Positions 52,190-64,000 of a stretch of 64,000 nucleotides of DNA are shown here, one piece after another. The stretch comes from Osedax fenrisi (Eukaryota > Annelida > Polychaeta > Sabellida > Siboglinidae): positions 29,884,083 through 29,948,082 of the forward strand of contig OZ025240.1 of NCBI GenBank assembly GCA_964019155.1, read 5' to 3'. The translations under genes were made by a program, and so were the position numbers. The notes beneath the pieces are model-generated. The model worked only from the letters and a program-made list of their open reading frames with translations. It was not told the DNA's origin and did no database searches. Every line of letters begins with the position of its first letter. Positions within the stretch are counted from its first letter, which is position 1.

Positions 52190-55037
52190 ACTTACTTACT
52201 TTTTTACTTTTTTCGGCTTAGGGACCAGATGTGCGTAAGCAATCACCGGTCCAGTGGATAGTTCAGTCGAAGGCCTTCTTGAAAAAGTAGGTCTTCAACA
52301 GTTTCTTGAAGGTAGAGGTAGTATTGGTGGTACGAAGTGCAGTCGGCAGATTGTTCCAGAGGTATGGGGCAGAAATAATGAAGGATCGAATGTTGGACTT
52401 ATGTAGCTGATATTTTTGGGTGGTGTTAAGGAGGAACGTGTCATTGGATCGGGTAATGGCTGAGTTCTTAGTGGTACTCTGGGGGCTAATAAGAGAGGCC
52501 AGGTAGTCAGGAGAGTTGTGATGTAGGGCTTTGTGGGTTAGGAGAATTAGTTTGTAGGAGATTCAGGAGGAAATGGGGAGCCAATGGAGGGACTTGAGGT
52601 AGGGAGTGATTGAGTCATTGGATCGGCGTGGAAGTAGGAAAATGCAGCGGACAACAGCGTTTTGAAGGCGCTGTAGGCGAGTAATCATATATGCCGGACA
52701 GCCGTATAAAAGGTGGTTGCAGTAGTCGAGATGGGGGAGAATGAATGACGATGCGATAGTGATGGCTACTTCGTGAGGGATAGATCTGCGGATGAAACGT
52801 AAGCAGTGAAGGTGGTAGGATACAGATTTGTATACTTTTGCAAGTTGGAGTTTGAAATACAGCGTTGGGTCGAGTGAAACTCCTAAGTTTCGTACTTTGT
52901 CAGAGTAGACAATGGGTATGGAGCCAGATTGAATGAGCGGCGGTTGCTCTATGTGGTTTGATCGGTAGGGTAGGTGAAGGAATATGGATTCTGACTTAGC
53001 AGGGTTAAGCCGGAGTGAGTTGGTTTTGAGCCAGTTGTGGATATCTGTGATGCACTTGGTAAGCTTATCTGGTGCAGAAGATGGATCGTCGTTGCATTTT
53101 AGATAAATCTGGATATCATCAGCGTATGTATGGAATGATATATCCTTATGTTTGTCCAGAATATTGAACAGTGGAAGGAGGTATATGTTGAAGAGGATTG
53201 GGCCGAGGACGGAACCCTGGGGAACACCGTGTGAGATCATATGGGAAGGAGAGTAGTTGTTGTTGATGCAGACGGACGAAGTGCGACCATGAAGGTAAGA
53301 TTGGAACCACTGGAGAGCTAAGCCAGTGATACCGATGGAGGATAGACGATGGAGCAGGATGTCATGGTCGAGGGTGTCAAAGGCAGCGGACATGTCGAGG
53401 AGTACTAGGATGTTTCCGTTGGTGTTGTCAAGTGTGGAAAGTAAGTCAGAGGTGATTTTAGTCAGTGCAGTTTCAGTAGATTTTCGTGGGGTGTAGGCAC
53501 TTTGGAGTGGATGTAGGATATTATTATCATCTAGGTAATAGGTAAGTTGTGATGCTATGACACGTTCAAGGATTTTAGAATGAGTGGAGAGGTTGGAAAT
53601 CGGTCTGTAGTTGGCAGTATTTAGGGAGTCGAGGTTGGGTTTCTTCAGAATTGGGGTAATGATGGCTTTTTGAAGTAAACAGGAACAGTGTCAGATGTGA
53701 TGGATTGAATGAAGATTTTCAGGAGTAGGGGGGCTAATGTGCTGGATATTTGATGGGTAATTTTTATTGGGAGTGGGTCGAGCGAGGAGCAGCTCTTAGA
53801 TCTATTTATAAGAGAGACGATTTGCGTGATGGTTGGGTTGCTGAAAGTGCTGAGGGTTGATTCAGTTAGTTTTCTGGTACTATCAGAAGTGGGCACAGGC
53901 AGGGAGTTAAGGATGATATCTAGTTTATTAGAGAAGTAGTTACTAAATAATAAGGGAAGTTCTACGGGGGAAGCATTTGGTAGAGGGTATTTGACTTTGC
54001 GACCAAGTAGTTCGGCAGAGAGGCGGTGGGTGGCTTTGCTGTCATTGGTGATCATGTTGAATTTGCTGGATGTGTGGGAAGACTTGGCGAGTTTTAGATC
54101 TGTTCTATGCTTGGTCTTAAGCTTTTTGTAGTCGCTGAGAGTAAGTGGACAAGGGTTGATGGAGTGTCTATATTCTATCTTTCTAAGAAGTCGTTTTTGT
54201 GCGAGTAGGTTGGGGGTGTACCAGGATGTATCAGGTCTGTGTATGCTAGTTTAAGTGATTAATGGGGCATGCAGATCGAGAGTAAGCTTCAATGAATTGT
54301 GAAGTTCTGTGGGTGTTGAGGAAGGTAGTAGAGCGAGATCACGACAGAAGTTGTCAAAATTAATGGCATGGAATTTCCGGATTAGTCGTGTCACGAATGG
54401 ACGATTGGGTTTTGGGTGGCGAATGGTGAACATTATGGCGAAGTGATCGGAGAACAGAGGACCGATGTGATGGGATGATATGAGAGAGCAAATCTTTGGA
54501 GTGATAATGAGGTCAAGAGTGTTGCCACTTTCATGTGTGGGAAAATCGATGTTTTGGGTAAGGTTGCAGTGTGAGATGACTTCGGTGAAGGAAGAGCAAG
54601 TGTTGATGAGTGGGATGTTGAAGTCACCGAGAACTATAGTATTTGGGGAAATCTGGGGAGCGAAAGAGCGGAATTCATCAATGAAGCTGGTTATAGAGGT
54701 AGATAGGTGGGCGGTAGAATAGAGCAATATTGAAGGTGTGCGAACGTGGAGGGCTGATTGAACAGGTGAGAGATTCTGAGTGTGAGTGATGGAGATCAAG
54801 GACAGCTGAAACGTTCAAGGTGGATCTGTGAAGAATTCCGATGCCGCCACCGAAGTTATTGGAGTCACGGATGAGGTGAGTGAATAGATAAGGTGGAGTA
54901 TTGAGAGCCGCTATGATAGGAGAGTCATTTGTAGTGAGCCAGGTTTCAGTGATGAATAGTAAATCAAGATTGTGGTCTAACATGAATGATATGGCAAGAG
55001 AAACTTTATTTCTGATGGATCTCGCATTTATGTGGGT
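52190..55037 (-). pseudogene. LINE-B copy 3 (unit 3)
   Basis: Matches copy 2 at the P, L, P and Y variants, with a private G to T at about 54226. The cross-junction frame seen in copy 2 is closed here by a C to T change (TAG) in the adjoining LINE-A UTR. Confidence 0.87.
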
Positions 55038-55219
55038 ATACTGTTTAATTTGTAATAGTTTATTTTGAATACTGTTTATAATATAAATTTTGTAATACTA
55101 TTTATAATAAAAATGTGTACATTTTGTAATACTGTTTATAATAAATATGTGTAATTGTTTTAGAATGATTAAAAAAAAGATGTTTGCCAAAATTATAATA
55201 ATTAATATTTATAAAAAAA

Positions 55220-57868
55220 TTAACAATACTGTTTAATAAAAAATGATTTTAATACTTTCTTCAGTTTTAAAGTATGAGTAATTGTATTAGTTTTTAAAAT
55301 ATTATTAAACATTATTAACATCATTAAATTATAAAGTTTAGGTCCTTTGAAAAATATTGTATTTTGGAATCTATTGGTTTTCATAAGTGGTAAAATAAAT
55401 TTGGTTTTATTTCTATTAAATTTAAAATAATCAGTTATATCGTTAACATATTTATTATTTAAAAGATTATATATAATTAAAATATTTCTAAAAGTTATAA
55501 GATCATCAAGTTTTAAAATGTTACTATTATAAAATAAAATTGATGTATGCGATAATCTTATTAATGGTAATTTTGAATTGTCAATAATCTTTTTATTAAT
55601 TATTCTTATTATTTTTTTTTGTGATAAATTTAATATATTTAAATTAGAATTATAAATATTACCCCATATTTCAATACCATATGTTAAATTAGATAAAAAC
55701 AAAGAGTTGTATAATAAAATCAAATTTTTAATATTTAAATATGATAACCTTTTAATTAAGTATATTATTTTTGAAAGTTTCATATTTAAATTATCAATAT
55801 GTATATTAAATGATAATTTTGTATCTAAATACAAACCCAAAAATGTATAGTTATCTACAATATCAATTTTTATATTGTCAATTGTTATATCATTAGTCAG
55901 TTTAGTATTAAAATATGGAAGTATTTTAGTTTTTTGTATATTAAGTTTTAAATTATTTATATCGAACCAATATTTTAATTTATCCATATATATTTGAAGT
56001 AATTTTGTTAGTTCAACATCACTATTAGCGTAAACTTTTAGTGATGTATCGTCAGCATATAAATTTAAATTAATATTATTCACATTTTTAAAAACATTTG
56101 GTAGGTCATTTATAAAAATTATAAAAAATAAGGGCCCCAGAACAGAACCTTGAGGAACCCCGTACTTAACATATTTAGTATTCGATAATGAATTATTTAT
56201 TTTTGTGGTAAATGTTCTGTTATTTAAATAACTTTTTATTAAATTATATATATTTCCTCTTATTCCATATATTTCAAGTTTTTTTAATAATAATACATGA
56301 TCAACAACATCGAAAGCTTTTTTCAGATCAAGAAAAATTGTTGCAATTTTTTTATGTTCACTATTTTTTTGTAGAATATAATGCTGAATGTTTAAAAGCG
56401 ATATCGTTGTATTAGATTTTGGAATAAAACCATATTGATTCTTATTTATTATTTTATGTTTAATTATGAAATTGGATAATCTATTATATATAATTTTTTC
56501 AAATATTTTACTAATTTGTGGTAAAAGTGCAATTGGGCGGTAATTAATAATATTTTTATTATCATTATTTTTAAATAGTGGTTTTATAATTGATTTTTTC
56601 ATATCGGTTGGAAATAGTCCAGTTACAATACTATTATTAAATATATGATTTATAGGATATAAAATACAATAATATAATATATTTGGAAAGTTATTATATT
56701 TTTTATTAATTAGTTTATTAATTATTTTTCAATTATCACTTTGATTATTTTTAGAAAATAATTCATTATAATATTTATTTTTTTGAAATTTTAAATGTTT
56801 GATTAATTTATTTTTTATTTTTTTATATCTCATTAGCGCAATTTGACATTTATGTTTTTTATAAAATGAAAACAGTTTATTCTTTTTTTTAATGGCATTT
56901 TTAAGTTTATTTGTAATCCAAGGATTAATATAATCGTTTTTTATATTTGTATGTATTAAAGGACAATGTTTATCCATTAGAAAATTTAACTTTTTAATAA
57001 AACATGAGTAATAATGTAAAGGGTCATTACTTACAATTTCATTTTGCCAATTTATAATATTCAATTCTTTTTTCAAATCATTGATATTTTTTTTATTTCT
57101 AATGTATGGTTTAGTATTAGTATTATGTAAATTTGTATGTTTAAAATTAAAAATAAAAAATAAAATAGATTGATCTGTTATATCAGATTCTATAATACCG
57201 CTAGTTAATATATTTTTACTATTAGTTATGATATTATCTATTAATGTATTTGTATTTATTGTTGTACGGGTATATATATTAATAGTGGACGAGAGACCTA
57301 ATTGAGTTAGTATATAATTAAAATTTTGTGTAGTATTTGAATTTTTTGAAAAGTCTATATTAAAATCTCCGCATAGAAATATATCTTTATTAATATAATT
57401 TGAAAATAAATTAAAAATTAAATCATTGAATACAGTAGTATCACTATCAGGCGAGCGGTATATAGCAGATAAAATATTGTGTTTTTTTGATTTTTCATCT
57501 ATTATTTGAATAGAAACAATATCAATTGAATCTGTAATTGAAATAGATAGATTATCAATTATTGATGTTTTATACATTTTTTTCACTAAAATAGCTACAC
57601 CACCACCTCTTTTTTTATTTTTAAATGATCTATTCATTTGGCATATATTATAATTTTTAAAATAAATAATAGGATCATCATATTTAGTAAGTCACGTTTC
57701 AGTAAAAATTAGTATATCTGGTTCATATGTAAATAAACCTAGAAAAGTTAAAAAGTTATTTATATTTTTGTTAAAATTACGTATATTTAAAATAATTATC
57801 GATAAGTTATTTAAAAAGTCATAATTTAATTTATTATATTCATAAAGTGTATATATTTTAGGTTCCAT
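55220..57868 (-). pseudogene. LINE-A copy 4 ORF2, shares the unit-3 changes
   Basis: 883 codons, stop TAA at 55220. TGA at 57692-57694 and 56729-56731. Carries the SDITDQS, TSLKVYAN and NLMMLIMF variants of copy 3 but keeps NSKNILT. This shows that copies 3 and 4 separated last. Confidence 0.82.
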
Positions 57869-58250
57869 TTTGTGATTCAATTATTGTATGTGAAATTAAT
57901 TTAAAGTTATTATTAATAAATCTAACTTTAAATATAGTATTATTATTTGTTTTATCTTTAGCTTCAGTTAGTAGTTTTTTTTGTGTTATTAATTGTTCAG
58001 TAGTAAATTCATGTGAAATTCCAATTCTGCTATATTTTGTATTTTTTAATTTATATGCCATATTTAATATATGCATTTTATCTAGCTCTGTGTTTAAAGT
58101 AATTTTAATAGGCCTAATTGTATTATTTATTATTTCATTGGTTTCACTATCTATATTTATTTTACCAATTCTATGTATATTTTGTATGGATATATTTTCA
58201 ACATCACTAATTTCACTAATAATACTATTAATTGAATCTTTATCATATAT
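57858..58250 (-). pseudogene. LINE-A copy 4 ORF1 fragment
   Basis: Same fragment as copy 3, stop TAA at 57858. The longer TA array upstream (about 58264-58310) extends the open reading into Tyr-Ile dipeptides. Confidence 0.65.
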
Positions 58251-58263
58251 ACATGTATATATA

Positions 58264-58317
<54 letters not shown>

Positions 58318-58768
58318 CATACACACATGCATACATATACAAATACATATACACACATACATGTACAATGTGCATTGTACATACATATATACATGCATAC
58401 ATATATGTATTATATACTATAGTATGTATTACATACATGCATAAACACATAAATATACACATATATGTATAGGAAATTAAATATATTACTATTATCACTA
58501 TATAAGTTATATGTAATTCATATAAATAAATAGATATTGATGAATACATATTAACAAAAATAATTAAAATTAATTAAAATTCAAATATAATATATTCCAT
58601 TCTCGAGTAATTACTTCATCATGTTTAAAATAAATTAAAGCAAATAAAATATAATAAATATAATTGAGTATAAAGTAAGTTAAAATATTTAAAAAATATA
58701 TATAGTTGGAAAATATATAAAAAATATATGTAAGATATAATATAAAATAAGGAGGAAATAAGTTATAT

Positions 58769-58939
58769 TCAGTATTTAATACATCGAAATATAATTGATT
58801 TTAATCTTCTAGTAAACATATTTATATTATTGAATAATTTAAATTTGTTTTCTAGAAGATTCCATAAAAAAGGACCATTGTAAGTTATACAAAAAAAAAT
58901 TATATTTAGACGGAAAGAAGGAATAACAATACGTATACG

Positions 58940-58954
<15 letters not shown>
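58769..58954 (-). pseudogene. LINE-C remnant, unit 4
   Basis: Same as unit 3, with a slightly longer TA run upstream. Confidence 0.7.
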
Positions 58955-58985
<31 letters not shown>

Positions 58986-59227
58986 TTAGTTTTTTATTGA
59001 TATTTGAAGATTTACAAAAAAGTATACACAATATTTTGTAATTTAATAATTATGTATTTATCCAATTGAGTTATACATCAGTGATTGATATTATTCGTTT
59101 TAATTTTCTGTATCCGTATTAATATTTATAGTATATACTGTTATAAAGATATATTTATATATTTATTAATATATTAGTGATTACTATTATTCATTTTTAA
59201 TTCTCTTTATCTGTAATAATATATATG

Positions 59228-59296
<69 letters not shown>

Positions 59297-60011
59297 ATAC
59301 TTTATATATTCTTTATATATCTAAGTTTTATTTATATTTCCTAAATCACTTTTTTTTCCTAATTTTACTATTAGCTTATTAATATATATATATATATATA
59401 TTGTAATGAAGGTTCTTTAGTTTCCTTTGGTTATTTTAAATCTTGTTATTGTGAGATGGCATCCCAAAAGGATAAATAACTTCTATATTAACTTATATAA
59501 TATATAATTAAATTACATATATAATAGATAATAAAACCTCATGTTGCCTTTGGCATTCTTAAGCTATATAAGTGTGTTACTTTAAAAAAAACCGTACCCA
59601 GTCCTTTCTAGCCATTTGAGTGTCTTTCGAAAAACGATTATTTATACAATTAGCCTTCGCAATATCGTACGATATATGTCTAATTTTCTTAATTGATATT
59701 ACCATTAACATCTTCTACACTTGTATAATATAATCTACTATATCGATTTCAATATCTATACATAATATATATTTTCTTCCTACTTCTAATTTTAGCTGCA
59801 TGATGCTTCTCCTAATAGTATATTAATGTTATCTCATAGAGTTCTTCTTGGAATTATATTTATAACCGATGCCATTCTGACAGTCAGATTATTGTGTTTT
59901 ATCTTATGTATACACATGTATACACATTATAATGTCATGTGCATAGATTCCTCGTTCCATAACTTAGTATTAGTTATATCCATATTTATATATGTATGTA
60001 GTGCGTTATGT

Positions 60012-60042
<31 letters not shown>

Positions 60043-60507
60043 AATTACACTAATAACATTTTCAATAATTTATATATGTATGTAGTGCGTTAGGTTATAT
60101 ATAAAAAATTACACTAATAACATTTTCAATATAATAAAATATAATTGTATTGATTTTCACTGAATTATATTACATATTTATATTCGTGTGTATTTATATT
60201 AGATCAGATATTCAAATATTTGAAAAGTATTTTCGATATGCATCCCACTAATTCATGAATAAATACGTAACGATATTTGGTTAATAATACTCGCCCATTG
60301 CCCGACATCAGGGCGTGCATTAACAACATGTAAGATTATTGTACATATACATATCAATAGACAATTTATACACTTTTCTAAATAGATATTTTATTAACAA
60401 TCATATTTTCTATAAACTATTAATTTTTCATTGACAACTAATTAATATTTATGAAGATATAAATATATAACAATAACTATGGCGTCATTAACCGACCTTC
60501 CCCTATA

Positions 60508-60864
60508 GGGGATAGTAAACTAATAAGGACACTTTATCATTAAATGGTATTTTTATGACTCAATATTTGTATTCAAAAATTTCAATATATTAATATTATA
60601 TGATTATATATATATGATTGTGATTTTTAAATTTTATTTAATCTTTGTATTCAATAAATAACAGGAGTGTCCGTATTCGGTATTATATTGTGTTGTAGTA
60701 TATGGATTTCTAGGGTATGTATATATCTTCTTTTGAGTGTTGTACATGGCACGGTGTATCGCCTGCAGGCTTCAGCATATGTTCCGCCACCGTTTACGAA
60801 TTGTATTGCTTGCAGCATTTTCTCATTATTCCATTTTTGGTTACTCATTATTATTTATAAATAT
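60508..60864 (-). mobile_element. Pogo relic, unit 4 (HTH ORF 60651-60848)
   Basis: Same structure. The terminal repeat carries a C to A change (GTAAACTAATAAG at about 60515); the HTH reading is intact. Confidence 0.75.
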
Positions 60865-61799
60865 ATATATATAGAGTAATAATATTTAGGTATCAAGTAG
60901 GTAGTCTAATGTAGTAAAACTGTAAAGTAAAAATGTCTAGTAATATAAATATATATACTTATTTATATATATGAGTGTGTATATATATATATGTAATTAA
61001 ATCATTGAATAAAATAAAGGTATATTAATATATTTAAATCGAATACATTACGAGACACCTATTGCATTTTCTGGTACTAGCGGCCACTACTCTTGTATTT
61101 CTTATTTTAGTGCTTTTTTTTAATGACTAAGCAATCGTTAATATTATTTAATAATATACTTTATATATAAAAGTGAAATCACAGTATTCTAGAACTATAT
61201 GATTTCTAGCTAATTCAAAAAAATAAGATATTCAAATTCAGTATTTATCGATATATTAGAAGTATTCTAAGGCATATTTATTTTCGGCCACTACTCCTGT
61301 TCCTCCCCTAAATTATAAAAATAAAAATTATAGAATATTGGAAATAATATTCATAAAATGAAATACATTTTAAAATTGAACAGAGAGAGAGCACAGACCC
61401 CATGAACTTTTTTTTCTATATCCTACTTTTCTCAAACCATTCAGAGAAAAATTGGTCCTAAATTCATTTGGCTAAATTAACAAAATGGTTGGGAATATTA
61501 CTATTACTATTACTATTAATATTACTACCGCTAAAGCACTTTTGTATTTTACAATTTCTTAATCTATAAATAAACATATATTATAGCCTAAAGGCTTTAT
61601 ATAAGGTTAATAAATTAATATTTTAATTTATTTTAATATAAACATGGGTACCATTTGTTAATGTATACCGTTTATCATGATAAATTAAGTCTACTTATAA
61701 TTATTTTATATAGATTTTCTTTAACTGAATTAGGAATAGAATTAATGAATCTATAGAATGAATTCAATTACAAACCGATTCACTAGTGTTGCTTTATAT

Positions 61800-61928
61800 T
61801 TAATCATAACCAATACATTCATTGTTGATGTCAACTGGTGTAAATTCTGCTTGATGATTGTTGTTTTGTATTAGTTCATTTATTGTGGCACATAATTCAT
61901 CTGTGGTTCTTGTATTCTCATTTTGCAT
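61800..61928 (-). CDS. Unidentified 42-aa ORF, unit 4
   Basis: Copy of the ORF at 26866-26994; frame intact, although changes occur close by (for example about 61623 and 61764). Confidence 0.33.
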   Translation of the reverse strand: MQNENTRTTDELCATINELIQNNNHQAEFTPVDINNECIGYD

Positions 61929-62472
61929 CTAATTTATATTTGTATTCACTAAACATATTTAATTCATTTTAATATTCAAATATAATTGTTAATTACATAA
62001 TTTTATATTATATAATTATATCTTCCATTAGTTGTTGTACATTGTACAATGTACAATGACATTGTACATCATGTATTTTTTTAAATATAATAAATATATT
62101 AATACAAACATTCTTCAATTTTTTTCTCCAGTTATTGGCATCTTCACGCACTTGGGTTGGGATTTGGCATACCATGATATTGTTGTATACCCATACACAT
62201 ATTTGTATAATATTGCGGTTAGTAATGAGGAGCAATATACAATGGTCTTGAAGGTTGTGATACATTTTCAGTTACTGTCAAATATATTTATAATTCCATA
62301 TTATAGTATTTATCTAATACTAATAACATATATCATATAATATTAATATATTAATACTATAAATAAATGTACGTATATTTTAAACTAATAATATATTATC
62401 ATTAGTTTATAAACTAATAGCTTTCATTCTGTAACATCTCAGTTATATTTTCATTAGTGTTTTTATTGTGAA

Positions 62473-62527
<55 letters not shown>

Positions 62528-62922
62528 ACATACATAATACAAACGCTATATAACCAACTATTTTCTCAAAGTTTCACATGGAATACTAATTTCCTTGTAA
62601 TTTTTTATATATTGTGATTTTCCTATAGGTGATTATAGTAACCATGCGATACTTGTTACAAATATAAATATTGATACAAATAACATAGTATAATATAATA
62701 AGAATAATAATACATATTTATTAGAATAGTTAGTTATATTTAGTAATTATTTGGTATAATTTTTAATCAAATACAATTCATTATTCTAAATAGCTTCCGA
62801 TTAATATGTTTTTCTTTTTACTGTCGCCCAATTATATTATATATTGTTATATCAGGAATATAGCACTAACCTAGTGGCTGAATATCACAGATATATCGAT
62901 AAGTTCGTATTGATTAATATAT

Positions 62923-63689
62923 GGAAGTGGGCGTATTTTACGAGTGTTTATATATATTCATAGTTAGTGCTAATTGATAAAACCTGGTGACAACGGATAT
63001 TTACAATAACATATATAACATCCCTTTTCTAATGTTTTTACAATATTACTTTAATAATATATATATATTGTATACAATATATACAATAGTAATATTTCAT
63101 AAATAAATAAATAAACTTTTTACTAAACATTTATTTCATATTATTTTAAATTTAATTTTATATTAAATATATATATACAAAATATAAGAATACAATGGAT
63201 TAACTATTGATTTTTCAGTTAGTAAATATTATATAATTAATGAAAATAATATACATATAGTTTTTTATTAATACAATTGTATTATCTAACTATTATATCA
63301 CATTTAATATTAATATTTGAACAATTTCTAAATTCATTATTTAGTAATTTTAAATTAAATTTAAAATAATGTATTATAATCTGCTTATAATATGATCATA
63401 TATAATTACGAATATATAATATATAATATAACATTCAAAATTTAAAATATCATATAGAAACTAAATGTATGTATTTTATTATCATTATTATAATGATTAT
63501 AATTATTATTATTTTTAAATAATTTTAAATTAAAAGTTTCTTAAAAATTTACTTTTAAAATAGATATGTCATATAATTATTATAATATAAGGAAGTAGGC
63601 GTATTTTACGAGTGTTTATATATATTCATAGTTAGGGCTAATTGGTAAAACCTGGTGACAACGGATATTTACAATAACATATATAACAT
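62923..63689. repeat. 99-bp direct repeats, unit 4
   Basis: Same pair at 62923-63021 and 63591-63689. Confidence 0.8.
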
Positions 63690-63837
63690 ATATAATACTA
63701 TTTGTTGTATAATTAAAATATATTAAGTATAATACTTATAACATACCAGACTATCGTATTAATGTAAGTCTTAATTTAAGAAGAACAAATAAATATATTA
63801 TTGATTTATTATATACATATTAATAATAATATTATAT

Positions 63838-64000
63838 ACTTACTTACTTTTTTACTTTTTTCGGCTTAGGGACCAGATGTGCGTAAGCAATCACCGGTCC
63901 AGTGGATAGTTCAGTCGAAGGCCTTCTTGAAAAAGTAGGTCTTCAACAGTTTCTTGAAGGTAGAGGTAGTATTGGTGGTACGAAGTGCAGTCGGCAGATT
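63838..64000 (-). pseudogene. LINE-B copy 4, 3' end only (runs off the window)
   Basis: Tandem tail, 3' UTR and the last codons of ORF2 (stop TGA at about 63911-63913), identical in layout to the other units. The window edge truncates it. Confidence 0.85.

Larger units (their letters stand above)
55038..58250 (-). mobile_element. LINE-A copy 4 (unit 4)
   Basis: Same truncation point as copies 2 and 3. Joined at 55037/55038 to LINE-B of unit 3. Confidence 0.88.

Overview
The window looks like a very AT-rich eukaryotic nuclear genome, most likely an invertebrate animal. It carries a spliced gene with introns, CR1/L2-type LINE retrotransposons, pogo-type (Tc1/mariner superfamily) DNA transposon remnants, dozens of (TA)n arrays and a very long (TAG)n array. 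There are no bacterial-type operons, rRNA genes or recognisable tRNA genes. Species cannot be told from the sequence alone.

Left third (1-19,222), single-copy DNA: a (TAG)n microsatellite fills 1-1687 and runs off the window edge. Two short TA-flanked inverted-repeat elements follow (2699-2904 and 4369-5262) with a CpG-containing, promoter-like island between them (about 3850-4270). The one host gene I can support lies at 5726-14051 on the + strand. I assembled it by hand from eight GC-richer exons whose reading phases all agree. The model encodes 320 aa and resembles the uncharacterised FAM228 family. One of its introns appears to be of the GC-AG class, and intron 1 holds a 15-bp minisatellite bracketed by an exact 36-bp direct repeat. 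Downstream lie a decayed LINE 3' end (+ strand), a 311-bp MITE with TA target duplication, a 94-bp tandem repeat and several microsatellites.

Right two thirds (19,223-64,000), a tandem array: a unit of about 11.6-11.9 kb is repeated head to tail (19885-31781, 31782-43395, 43396-55037, 55038 to beyond the window). Read on the minus strand, each unit has a CR1-like LINE (LINE-A: partial ORF1 plus a complete ORF2 with endonuclease and reverse transcriptase), its 3' UTR, a junction straight into the endonuclease start of a second, L2-like LINE (LINE-B, decayed), and then about 5.8 kb of AT-rich DNA. That spacer holds a third LINE remnant, a pogo transposase N-terminus relic, a small unidentified ORF and a pair of 99-bp direct repeats. 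Units differ by scattered substitutions, small indels and strongly by (TA)n length, which argues against a simple assembly copy.

Most notable: LINE-A ORF2 is one continuous frame in every unit except for two TGA codons, and both sit exactly where LINE proteins carry a conserved tryptophan. I list this as a possible UGA=Trp signal, with the counter-evidence (the host gene and LINE-B appear to end on TGA).
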